From Anaerolineales bacterium (lineage in GTDB: Bacteria > Chloroflexota > Anaerolineae > 4572-78 > J111): a stretch of 64,000 nt of DNA. Both the position numbers and the translations under genes were made by a program. The stretch is from contig JACKAT010000005.1 in the NCBI GenBank assembly GCA_020634935.1, positions 1 through 64,000 of the forward strand. Direction: 5' to 3'. Under the pieces are notes generated by a model, which was not told where the DNA came from, searched no databases, and saw only the letters and a list, made by a program, of their open reading frames with translations. Below are positions 1 to 8,700 of the stretch, one piece after another (the stretch's first letter is position 1; each line of letters opens with the position of its first letter).

Positions 1-276
1 TTAGCCGTAGTTTTATTCACTCATCTATTCGCAGCCCGAATCAGGAAACGAATATTGGCTAAATATCCCGGTATACAGCCTGCTATAGATTTCGCAAAAT
101 TTTCCCCACGAAGATTAAACGGTAAACTCTCAGAGTTAGCAAATTTTAACGTTAGGCAAAGCTTGAGACTGGGTTGGGATCCAAAAGGAAAACGGTGGTT
201 GTTAGGTCGTAACAAGGGAGGAGTTGACAAAAATTTGTGGCAAAATCGTCGTCGTTTTAATTTTATCCAGTTATAA
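1..276 (+). CDS. C-terminal fragment of an unidentified protein (left-truncated)
   Basis: The frame is open from the first base of the window to a TAA at 274-276. It encodes about 91 residues with no start that has a convincing ribosome site, so it is most likely the end of a gene that begins outside the window. The visible tail is basic and rich in Arg, Lys, Asn and Trp. I recognise no family or motif. It is followed by a perfect hairpin at 358-377 that could end its transcript. The opposite strand also holds a 69-residue open frame (21-230), so coding on the plus strand is not certain. Confidence 0.35.
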   Translation, partial: LAVVLFTHLFAARIRKRILAKYPGIQPAIDFAKFSPRRLNGKLSELANFNVRQSLRLGWDPKGKRWLLGRNKGGVDKNLWQNRRRFNFIQL

Positions 277-357
277 TTATGATAGCTATGTTTTGATAAA
301 ATTTCAACAGGACTTCAATACCTATTAACATTTGCGTACATTGCCTACCGGTTAAGA

Positions 358-377
358 GGCTAGCTTGTAAGCTAGCC
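358..377 (+). terminator. perfect hairpin, possible terminator of the left-edge gene
   Basis: GGCTAGCTT (358-366) pairs exactly with AAGCTAGCC (369-377) around a two-base centre, and is followed by ATTTTC. The T-run is short, so this is a weak terminator or simply a cruciform-prone palindrome. Confidence 0.4.
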
Positions 378-387
378 ATTTTCACAG

Positions 388-416
388 TTCATATCCAGAC
401 AACGTTGTGGTACACT
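388..416 (+). promoter_or_regulatory. candidate sigma-70 promoter upstream of the FtsX permease
   Basis: TTCATA (388-393), a 17-base spacer and TACACT (411-416). TGG directly before the -10 gives an extended -10 element. A start near 423 would leave a leader of about 170 bases before the permease ATG at 592. Confidence 0.45.
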
Positions 417-591
417 ATCTATTGAAGATAAAGTTTTTGGTGTATGAAGTTAAGTCAGAGTGAAATCGTAGAAGCTGGAGGCGGTATCTTCTTTTATTTT
501 ACGTTTTTTTAGGTTTTTGAAAAACAAAGGCGTAACATGTTAGCCCGCCACCCCGCTGCTAGATGGATTCCATGACCTGAGGTTTATTAAA

Positions 592-3006
592 ATGGTCATC
601 AAACCTCGATGGCGCAAAGTCATCCGCGATTTATGGCTCAATAAAAACAGAACCCTTATCGTCGTTCTATCCATTGCCGTCGGCGTTTTTGCCGTAGGGA
701 CAATTGCCACCTCGCAGATTGTTCTGTCGCGAGATTTATCAAACACCTATCTGGCCACCAATCCGGCCAGCGCCACGTTGATGACGTTCGACTCCTTTGA
801 TCAGGATGTGGTCGATGCGGTGGACGGGATGCGCGAGGTAGCCGAGGCCGAAGCTCGCCGCCGGCTGACGGTTCGAATCAAAACCGGGCCGGACGAATGG
901 CGGCAAACCTGGCTGGTGGCTATCCCCGATTTTGATGACATTAAGATCGACAAATTTGAACCGGAGAGCGGGGCCTGGCCCCCGCCTGACCACGAAATTC
1001 TGATCGAACGGTCAGCGTTAAGCCTGATTGATGTTAAAGTGGGTGATGTGGTGCTGGTAAAAACGGCCGAAGGCAAAGAGCGCGAAATGCGCATTGCCGG
1101 GCTGGCTCACGATCTCAATGCCCAGATGTTTGTCTTCGATGGGGTCGGCTACGGCTATATTACCGAAGACACGCTGGAGTGGCTCGATCAGCCGCGTGAT
1201 TATAACGAACTTCGTTTTGTGGTAGCGGACCACCGCGATGATTATGCCCACATTCAGGCGGTGACAAACCAGGTTCGCGACAAAGTTGAGGATAGTGGCG
1301 CGATGGTTTTTGTCGCCTTTGTGCCGCCGCCCGGTAAGCATCTGTTCCTCGACCCGTTTATCCAGGCGATTTCAGTCATGATGGGCGCGCTGGCGGGGCT
1401 GTCGCTGTTGTTGAGCGGTTTTTTGGTGATCAACACCATCTCGGCCCTGCTGGCCCAACAAACCCGCCAAATCGGGATGATGAAAGCCGTAGGGGCCAGG
1501 ACGACCCAAATTATGAGCATGTATTTGATCACGGTCGCTATTTTTGGCCTGTTGGCCCTGCTGATAGCCGTACCGGCCGGGGTAGTTGGAGCTTACTTAT
1601 TCAGCCGCTTCATTGCCAGTTTCCTCAATTTCGATGTAACCGATTTACGCCTGCCTACCGAAGTGCTGGTAGCCGAAATCAGTGTCGGTCTACTGGTTCC
1701 ACTCATCGCGGCCCTTTACCCTATTTTTGCCGGGGTACGGGTTACGGTGCGGGAAGCCATCAGCGAATATGGCCTGGGCAAAGGCCGTTTTGGTACTAAC
1801 CGGCTCGACCGGCTGCTGCTGCGGGTACAAAACAGCCGTTTTTTACGGCGTCAGCTTACCCGGCCGCTGCTGCTGTCGCTGCGGAACACGTTCCGACGTA
1901 AGACGCGCTTGAGCCTGACCCTGCTAACCCTTATCTTGGGCGGGGCCATTTTTATCACCGTCTTCAGCCTGCGGGTGTCGATGTTGGAGACGCTGCGGGG
2001 CTGGATGGACTATTTCCGCTACGATGTGGCCGTACAGTTTGAACGCGACTACCGCATCGAGCGGATTGTGCGCGAAACGCAAGGGGTACCCGGTATTGTC
2101 GAGGCCGAGCCGTGGGCCTTCTATAATACTCGCCGTGAACGGCCCGATGGGTCTGAAAGCGATAGTATTACCCTGCTGGCTCCCCCGCTCAACACAAAGT
2201 TGATCAACCCAACCGTGATCGAGGGTCGCTGGCTGGCTCCGGAAGATACCCAGGCCGTGGTGATCAATTCGATTATCCGGCGCAATGAACCGGATATTAA
2301 GGTCGGTGACAAGATCACCCTCAAAATCGACGGTCGAGACGATGACTGGACGGTGGTCGGCGTCTTCACCGGCGGCTTCCCTGCCCCAACCATATTCACC
2401 AGCTATGAAAACTTTGCCTCAGTCACTCACAATGTTGGCCGGGCTGAATGGATTTTTGCCACAACCGAGCAGCACAACCTAGAATTTCAAACCCAGGTCT
2501 CTCGGGCGTTAGAAGAGCGATTCGAAGCGATTGGCTTTGATGTCGGTCTGACCACTCGGGTGGAAGAGGAAATTGCTGAAGTAGAAGCGATTTTCAATGT
2601 CATCATTGTCTTGCTGCTGATTATGGCGGTGCTGCTGGCGGTTATCGGCGGATTGGGGTTGATGGGGACCATGAGTATCAATGTATTGGAACGCACCCGC
2701 GAAATTGGCGTCATGCGCGCCATCGGCGCGTCGGATGGTTCGGTGCAAAAGATTTTTATGGTGGAAGGGATTATTATTGGCCTGTTGAGCTGGCTTATCG
2801 GGGCGGCGCTGGCTTATCCGCTCAGCCGGTATTTAAGTCAGCTTATCGGCCAGCAGTTTCTGAGCGCCCCACTGAACTACACGTTTTCGATCACGGGGGT
2901 CCTGTTGTGGTTAGGCGTCGTGATCGTCCTATCGGCCGTGGCCAGTTTTGTGCCGGCCTGGAATGCTTCGCGCATGACGGTTCGGGAGGTGCTGGCTTAC
3001 GAATAA
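592..3006 (+). CDS. FtsX/MacB-like ABC transporter permease (two FtsX domains, 804 aa)
   Basis: Membrane subunit of an ABC exporter of the DUF214/FtsX family, the type that works in lipoprotein, peptide or antibiotic efflux or mechanotransmission. An N-terminal membrane helix (about residues 20-42) is followed by a MacB-type periplasmic/extracellular domain. Three helices form FtsX domain 1 (about 265-400), with the typical QTRQIGMMKAVGA coupling motif. A further helix lies near 440-460, then a second extracellular domain, then FtsX domain 2 (about 665-800) with ERTREIGVMRAIGA and a final MTVREVLAYE. The 800-residue duplicated architecture matches the long form of the family. No ABC ATPase gene lies within the window, so the partner must be encoded to the left or elsewhere. 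The substrate cannot be read from the sequence. Confidence 0.9.
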   Translation: MVIKPRWRKVIRDLWLNKNRTLIVVLSIAVGVFAVGTIATSQIVLSRDLSNTYLATNPASATLMTFDSFDQDVVDAVDGMREVAEAEARRRLTVRIKTGPDEWRQTWLVAIPDFDDIKIDKFEPESGAWPPPDHEILIERSALSLIDVKVGDVVLVKTAEGKEREMRIAGLAHDLNAQMFVFDGVGYGYITEDTLEWLDQPRDYNELRFVVADHRDDYAHIQAVTNQVRDKVEDSGAMVFVAFVPPPGKHLFLDPFIQAISVMMGALAGLSLLLSGFLVINTISALLAQQTRQIGMMKAVGARTTQIMSMYLITVAIFGLLALLIAVPAGVVGAYLFSRFIASFLNFDVTDLRLPTEVLVAEISVGLLVPLIAALYPIFAGVRVTVREAISEYGLGKGRFGTNRLDRLLLRVQNSRFLRRQLTRPLLLSLRNTFRRKTRLSLTLLTLILGGAIFITVFSLRVSMLETLRGWMDYFRYDVAVQFERDYRIERIVRETQGVPGIVEAEPWAFYNTRRERPDGSESDSITLLAPPLNTKLINPTVIEGRWLAPEDTQAVVINSIIRRNEPDIKVGDKITLKIDGRDDDWTVVGVFTGGFPAPTIFTSYENFASVTHNVGRAEWIFATTEQHNLEFQTQVSRALEERFEAIGFDVGLTTRVEEEIAEVEAIFNVIIVLLLIMAVLLAVIGGLGLMGTMSINVLERTREIGVMRAIGASDGSVQKIFMVEGIIIGLLSWLIGAALAYPLSRYLSQLIGQQFLSAPLNYTFSITGVLLWLGVVIVLSAVASFVPAWNASRMTVREVLAYE

Positions 3007-3132
3007 ACCTTTGGTTTGGGGCATCGGCTGGCGTTATCCGCTCTAAAAACCCCTAAAGCGGTGACTACTAACCATCCATGCGAGCTACTAGCCATCTAAC
3101 CAGGAAAAAGACTCCCCATCTTATTAGCTTAC

Positions 3133-3170
3133 AAACTCCCCAATTGCCTGGCGTAATTGGGGAGTTTTTT
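3133..3170 (+). terminator. intrinsic terminator after the FtsX permease
   Basis: AAACTCCCCAATT (3133-3145) pairs with AATTGGGGAGTTT (3155-3167) around a nine-base loop, with a T-run through 3170. Thirteen base pairs and the T tail make this a strong Rho-independent terminator. Confidence 0.9.
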
Positions 3171-3213
3171 GATTAGACTCAAGGTAAAAAGGAGTTAAAG
3201 AGTTGAGAGTTGG

Positions 3214-3254
3214 GGAGTTTATAGCGTTAGGGCTTACAAGAACGTTATAACTCC
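3214..3254. repeat. imperfect inverted repeat in an AGTT-rich spacer
   Basis: GGAGTTTATAGCGTT (3214-3228) and AACGTTATAACTCC (3241-3254) form an imperfect stem. The flanks (about 3190-3285) carry repeated GAGTT units on the left and AACTC units on the right, so the whole spacer between the permease terminator and the CBS gene is palindrome-like. It may be a leader structure or a small dispersed element. Confidence 0.5.
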
Positions 3255-3306
3255 ACAAACTCCATAAATTCTACAAACTCATCAACTAAACTAAGAAGGT
3301 GCCAAA

Positions 3307-3762
3307 ATGAGAAACGAATTAGTTGCTAACTGGATGAGTCCCGATGTTATTACCGTTACGCCTGATACTTCATTAACCGATGCGGACAATCTGCTGCACG
3401 AGTACAATATCCGGCGTCTTCCTGTAATAGATGAAGAGAATAATCTCCTGGGGATTGTGACCCTAGGCGATATCCGCGAAGCCTCAGCTTCCGATGCTAC
3501 CTCGCTAAGCATTTGGGAACTGAACTATTTGTTGGAAAAATTACTTGTGCAAAAAATCATGACGCCCAATCCGATTACGGTTTACAGCAACGACTCAATT
3601 GCTATGGCGGCCAGTTTGATGCTGGAAAATAAAATCAGCGGGCTGCCCGTGCTCGATCCGGCTGATGAAAGCCTGGTGGGCATTATCACTGAGTCGGATA
3701 TTTTCAGTATGGTGGTTCAAGATTGGGAAGAATTCGACAGCCGAGAGTTAGAACCGGCTTGA
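3307..3762 (+). CDS. CBS-domain pair protein (151 aa)
   Basis: Small soluble protein made of two CBS domains, about residues 7-60 and 80-140. Each has the typical 'I.TPNPITV....S...A...M....I..LPV.D....L.GI.T..DI' pattern: WMSPDVITVTPDTSL and IMTPNPITVYSNDSI, then LPVIDEENNLLGIVTLGDI and LPVLDPADESLVGIITESDI. CBS pairs bind adenine nucleotides or S-adenosylmethionine and act as energy or redox sensors. There is no attached enzyme or transporter. ATG at 3307 is preceded by AAGAAGGTG. The gene lies 13 bases upstream of a universal stress protein gene, so the two probably form a small stress operon. The target is unknown. Confidence 0.92.
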   Translation: MRNELVANWMSPDVITVTPDTSLTDADNLLHEYNIRRLPVIDEENNLLGIVTLGDIREASASDATSLSIWELNYLLEKLLVQKIMTPNPITVYSNDSIAMAASLMLENKISGLPVLDPADESLVGIITESDIFSMVVQDWEEFDSRELEPA

Positions 3763-3775
3763 AAGGAGGCGGCGT

Positions 3776-4222
3776 GTGTATAAACGCATATTAGTACCCC
3801 TTGATGGATCGAAACGGGCTGAGGTTATTTTGCCTCATGTGGAGGCTCTAGCCCGCAGTTGCAGGGCCACGGTCATCTTTGCACGTGTGATTGAACCGGA
3901 ACCGATCTTGGTTGCGACCGAGCCGGTTTACCCTCAATTTGAGGCGGATAGTTACCGCTACAAGATGAATGAGGCCGAAGTCTATCTAACAGCGTGGTGT
4001 GGTGAATTTCGAGAAAAGGGGATCGAGGCCAGATCATCCATTTGTCACGGCCCTATTGTGGAGAATCTCATTGATATGGTAGAGCAAGAGGATATCGATT
4101 TAATTGCGCTAGCCAGTCACGGCCGCACCGGCCTGTCTCGTGTCATTTTTGGTAGTGTGACAGCGGGCCTACTCCATCATCTCGATCGCCCCATACTGGT
4201 CATTCGATCGCTAAACGACTAA
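3776..4222 (+). CDS. universal stress protein, UspA family (148 aa)
   Basis: Single Usp domain. It starts with YKRILVPLDGS and ends with the ATP-binding signature G-R-T-G...G-S-V-T (HGRTGLSRVIFGSVTAG, about residues 118-134), followed by RPILVIR. This is the ATP-binding subtype of the family. The start is GTG at 3776, placed just behind an excellent ribosome site, AAAGGAGG at 3762-3769, which begins on the last base of the CBS gene's stop codon. Translation of the two genes is therefore probably coupled. Length is normal for the family. Confidence 0.93.
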   Translation: MYKRILVPLDGSKRAEVILPHVEALARSCRATVIFARVIEPEPILVATEPVYPQFEADSYRYKMNEAEVYLTAWCGEFREKGIEARSSICHGPIVENLIDMVEQEDIDLIALASHGRTGLSRVIFGSVTAGLLHHLDRPILVIRSLND

Positions 4223-4242
4223 TCGTGCCACATCCAAATTTT

Positions 4243-4315
4243 TCAGCCACGAATTATCTGAATTTTCCCCGATTATTCTTTATTTTTCGGGTCAATTCGG
4301 GCCATTCGTGGCTGA
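4243..4315. repeat. long imperfect palindrome (REP-like) between convergent genes
   Basis: TCAGCCACGAAT (4243-4254) is exactly complementary to ATTCGTGGCTGA (4304-4315). Between them, GAATT/AATTC and CCGA/TCGG continue the pairing with small interruptions, giving a hairpin of about 73 bases. It sits between the convergent usp and LPVTG genes and is followed by TTTTATTCTT on the plus strand. It could end transcription for both genes. Its form resembles dispersed extragenic palindromes. Confidence 0.55.
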
Positions 4316-4375
4316 TTTTATTCTTCTAACGTGTTAACTGCGTAAGTTCTGATTCTTAACCTTCACCAGCCGTTA

Positions 4376-5548
4376 TTATCCCCAATTACCTTTCAGCGCC
4401 CAAAAACCACCTGCTGCCAGACCCAATAAGACCAAGACCGACAGCGTTAAGGCCGCCGTGTTAACTGGTTGAGCCAGCCGACCGGTAACCGGCAGCAACT
4501 CTTCTGTCTGAGACTCGCTGCTCATCGACTTCGCTTGAGTCGCCGGTTGGGCGGTTGCAGATGCGACCGGAAACGCGCCTGAAGCGGCCAGGGTCACGGT
4601 CGAGGCACCGGCTGTAGCGGTAGGGGCGGCCGATTCTAAAATCACCATGTTGCTGTCTGTCACTTCGGCCGGCTTGGAGGAGCCGAAAGCGCGGGCAGCA
4701 GCGGGCAAATTGGGCAGGCCGGCGGCATCGACGATGATGACCTGGGGCGTTATCTGCTGGTCGTAGGTGAAAACCACCCGCAGTTCAGGCGCAGTCAGGC
4801 CAGCCTTTACCCCAGGATTAGCTTCCGGCAGAGCGGCGATCGACACGGTATCACCGCCGTCGATGGAACTGACATCGATTTGAAAATGATGGGGGTCATA
4901 ATCGACCACTGTACCGGCACTGGCCTGTACGGGCGGTATAACTTTGATAATGGCAGGTGACATAATGGTGATTTGACCGCCTGTGGCCGCTTTTGAGGTC
5001 TGATTCGCTATTTCAACCGACAAATCGGCGCCATTTAGACTGGCGGTTAGCCGCACTGGAATCGAGGCGCCGTTGTCCCAATAGTAGCCCAGATTGACTT
5101 CGGTGGTAGCGCCGCGTACCAGTCGAACCGGCCAGTCGGGAGCAGCGGCTTGCACCCCCGGCGGTAAGCGCAGGTTCAGAATGCCGCCGTTGCTATCCAA
5201 ACCATTAATCTGGTAGAAACCGTTGCTGTCGGTGACGGTTTCAGTACGCCAGCCTTCTGATTCAAAGATAACGGCTATCCCCCCTTGGTAAACGTGGTTA
5301 GTGTAATCATAGACAAAACCGGAGACGCCGGCCACGGGCCGAGCCGGCGCCGCGCCGCCGCCGCCATCGTCATCATCATCGCTGCTGTCACGCCCCAAAT
5401 CGGTTGGGGTTGGTTCCGGCCCGCCTTGGGCCTGGGTGGTGCCCACCGGCAACGAACCGAGCACCAACAGCAGGGTGATGATAAAGATGAGGGGTAGGAT
5501 GGGTTTGATCTGTTGCAATTTGGCTGACATGTTGCGCATGGTCTTCAA
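4376..5548 (-). CDS. secreted protein with Cna/SdrD B-like domain and LPVTG C-terminal anchor (390 aa)
   Basis: An N-terminal signal peptide has a hydrophobic core at about residues 17-33 and Ala-Gln before the mature region. An Asp/Gly-rich linker follows (about 53-67). Next is a carboxypeptidase-regulatory or SdrD-B-like fold (about 74-150), recognised by VSGFVYD and TVTDSNGFYQINGL. A beta-rich middle region and an Ala/Thr/Ser-rich stalk lead to the sorting-like end: LPVTG at about 352-356, about 20 hydrophobic residues, and a short KGNWG tail. LPxTG plus a membrane helix is the classical sortase substrate layout, but the positively charged tail is weak (one Lys). The gene lies downstream of the giant surface protein gene on the same strand, with a hairpin between them. 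No sortase gene is in the window. Function is inferred to be cell-surface. Confidence 0.75.
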   Translation of the reverse strand: MKTMRNMSAKLQQIKPILPLIFIITLLLVLGSLPVGTTQAQGGPEPTPTDLGRDSSDDDDDGGGGAAPARPVAGVSGFVYDYTNHVYQGGIAVIFESEGWRTETVTDSNGFYQINGLDSNGGILNLRLPPGVQAAAPDWPVRLVRGATTEVNLGYYWDNGASIPVRLTASLNGADLSVEIANQTSKAATGGQITIMSPAIIKVIPPVQASAGTVVDYDPHHFQIDVSSIDGGDTVSIAALPEANPGVKAGLTAPELRVVFTYDQQITPQVIIVDAAGLPNLPAAARAFGSSKPAEVTDSNMVILESAAPTATAGASTVTLAASGAFPVASATAQPATQAKSMSSESQTEELLPVTGRLAQPVNTAALTLSVLVLLGLAAGGFWALKGNWG

Positions 5549-5645
5549 CTCCTATCGCCTATTCAACTCAGCGATTCACTTCATTATGTTTAATTTTATC
5601 GCCTTTCGACAGTTATGTCCAGTGAGGACACAAATCGAACGCTGC

Positions 5646-5674
5646 CTGGCTCCCACGCAGAACGTGGGAGCCAG
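5646..5674. repeat. perfect 12-bp hairpin between the giant surface gene and the LPVTG gene
   Basis: CTGGCTCCCACG (5646-5657) pairs with CGTGGGAGCCAG (5663-5674) around a five-base loop. No T-run follows on the minus strand, so it is not a classical terminator. It could be an mRNA-processing or stability hairpin, or a dispersed REP-type element. Confidence 0.6.
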
Positions 5675-5705
5675 AAGAATTGCGGCCAGGCTAATCTCGA
5701 TATTG

Positions 5706-8700
5706 TTAAGGTGTCTGGGTGGGGGTGGGCTGTGGCCCCGGCGGGTAGGTGGGGATAGCTTGGGGTGAAACGCCGGAGGCCGCCGTTACGGTTACGGACA
5801 GATCGCTGGTATTGTTGCTTTCGTTCATTTCCACCACCACGTTGAATGGATCGGTCCAGGCCCGCAGGTTGAGCGAACCGGAATTCGGGAAGGTGAAGTT
5901 GTTAACGGTTAGCACTCGACCGCCGCCGGACGGGAACCATTCGCCCTGCACCCCCCATAGAATGAGCGGCGTGGTCAGGTCGTTGGTATCATAGACGGCC
6001 ACGTGGAAGTTGTTCGGATCGGCCACTGAAATGGGCCCCTGATTAACAGCAGTCACCGAAACGCGATAGGTTCCATCGCCGTTAGGTGTAACGCTGAATT
6101 CAGAGATGATCAGATCAGGCGCGGGTTCCGGCTGCGGCGGGCTGAAATTCTTGAGCAAGATCGGGAAGTGCAGGTCATACGCTTGCGCTTCTAAGGTAAA
6201 GGTGAACTCAACTGAGGTCGAGGTATTTCCGGCCCGATCATGAGCTTGAACCGCCCAAGTATAGGTATCGAGGTCCAGGTCGATTGACGGTGTAAAGGAT
6301 GTAGCACTCAGATCGATGGCGAAGGGAGCCCCGCTGCTATTAGTCAGAAGCAGGGTGTAAGATACCGGACTGGATAAGGCCTCAATTGAGGCCGTCCACA
6401 CGAAGGTCGGCCGGACCGTGGTGGTGATGATCGAGCCGTTCGCCGGGGCGATCAGATTCGGCGCGGTTGGCGGGGTGAAATCGACCGTCAAGCGCCAGGT
6501 ATCGGTGTAGCCTAACGTTCGGCTATAGCTATCGACAGCCTGGACTGTCCAATCGTAAGCCCCTTCCGGTAACGCCACGCCCACCGATGTACTACCCACG
6601 ACATCGACCGTTCCGTAGCCGGAGATATTGAGCGTATAAGTCAAGGTATCGGCCGAGGGCGACCAGACAAAGTTCACAATCGGATCGTTGGTAAAGGTCT
6701 GGTCCGGCGGACTGATTAGCGACGGGATTGCCGGCGGGTTTAGGTCTACCGTGAAGGTGTGAGTGCCGGTAATGGCCGTGTTGCCGGCTCCATCCGTGGC
6801 CCAGACCGTCCAGTCGTAGACGCCGTCGGCTAGAGTCAAGGTGGTGTTAGTCAGAGCCAGGGTCTGCGTGGGCGTGCCGTTGAGGCTCAGGGTGTAAGTC
6901 ACCGGGCCGGTCAGGGCATCGACCGAAGCCGTCCACTCAAAGGTGATCAGGTTGGTTTGGGTGAAGACCGCGCCGTCTGGCGGCAGGATCAACGTGGGCG
7001 AGGTCGGCGGGGTGGTGTCCAGGGTCAGGGTCCAGGTATCGGTGAAGCCGGAGGCATTGGTTGCGGCGTCGATCGACTCGACCGTCCAGGTATAGACGCC
7101 GTCGCCATCGACCAAGGTTAGCGGCGCCGACGTATTGGTGAACGGTCCCAGAATGGTGCTGGTTGCCGGCGTGGTCAAAGCCAGCCGGTAGCTGACCGCA
7201 TCAGGTACATCGCTCCAGACAAAGGTCACGTCGGGGTCATTGGTTAGCGTGCCGTTCGGCGGCGCGATCAACGAGGGCGCGGCCGGGGCGGTATTATCGA
7301 TGGTGAAGACCCAGGTGTCGGTGATGCCGCTGGAGATATCGAGAGAGTTGACGGCGGCCACCGTCCAGGAGTAGACGCCTTCCGGCAAGACGGTCGAACT
7401 GACCACCTGGCTGCCGGTGATTGGGTCAGGGATATCGAAAACGCCGTTCGGTGTTAAGAACAGGGTATAAGTCAACGCGCTATTGACCTGCGACCAGATC
7501 AGATCGATGTTGTTGCTGTTGGTGATCGTGCCGTTCGGTGGCGCGATAAGGAACGGTTTTTCAATAGAGTCGTCATCATCCAAAATGGTCAATGTGCTGG
7601 TAGTGATAACCGAGCCTTCCGACTCGGCAGACAGGCTGATCAGCGACAGTTGCAGATCTTCGTCACCTTCAACCAGCAGATCATTGGTGATGGGGACGGT
7701 GAAGGTCAGCTCGGTGATACCGGCGGAGAAGGTCAGGATACCGGTGGTGGTGATGTAATCCTCGGTTGACCGCGCGGTCAGATCGCTAGTCGTGTAGCCC
7801 ACCGTGCGCGAGACGCCGGTTACCGCGCTGAGGGTGACGGTGATGACCGCCGGGCCGGCATCTTCATCGACGGTATAGTTCGAGGTCGTGAAGTCGAACT
7901 CCGGTGTGGGATCATCATCTCGAATGATCAGGGTCGCCCGGCTAATGCCTAGAGTGGCGGTGATCGCATTAGAGAGGTCCAGAATTAACTGCTCGTCATC
8001 CTCAAAGAGATTATCTTGGGTAATAGGCACGGTAAAGGTCAGTAGCGTAGTTCCGGTGCTGAAACTGAGCGTACTACTAACGGCCGTATAGTCGCTGATA
8101 GCCAGGGCGGTATCGTCGGTGGATTGGTAATCCACACTGACGGTGGTCCCGGCGGCCGGACTTAAGGTGACAGTAATGATTGCGCTGCCTTCAAACTCTT
8201 CCACTGAATAGAATTCGCGGTCAAAGCCTAGCTCAGGCGGCTCCTCGTTGTCGATGATGGTGAGCGTGGCCGCGCCGCTGCCAATCACGGCATTGACCGC
8301 ATTGGACAGCCACAGCAAGACCGTTTCGTCACCTTCATAGATCGAGTCATCCGTAATGGGCACGGTGAACGTGGTCGAAATGACACCCGGATTGAAGGTC
8401 AAGGTATTAGTCACAGCGCTGTAATCGCTGGCGCTGCTAGCCGTACCGTCACTGGTTGTGTAAACCACACTGGCCGAAATTTCAGAGGCCGCGCTCAAGG
8501 TGACGGTAATGGTAGCTGTACCGGCGGTCTCGTCAACGCTAAAGTCGACGGTTTCGAAATCAATGGTTGGCGGTGTATCACCGTCGATAATCGTGACAGT
8601 GCCGGTGGGACTGCCGATATTGGCGCTGACCACGTTGGTTAAGTTGAGTTGGAACGACTCAGTCGGCTCGAGGATCGTGTTGTCGACGATGGTGACGGAG

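Larger units (their letters stand above)
277..591. other. intergenic stretch without a gene
   Basis: AT-rich spacer holding the hairpin at 358-377 and the candidate promoter at 388-416. From about 423 to 591 it would be the untranslated leader of the permease gene. I see no small gene and no recognisable riboswitch in it. The only candidate ribosome site before the ATG at 592 is a weak GAGG about ten bases upstream. Confidence 0.5.
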
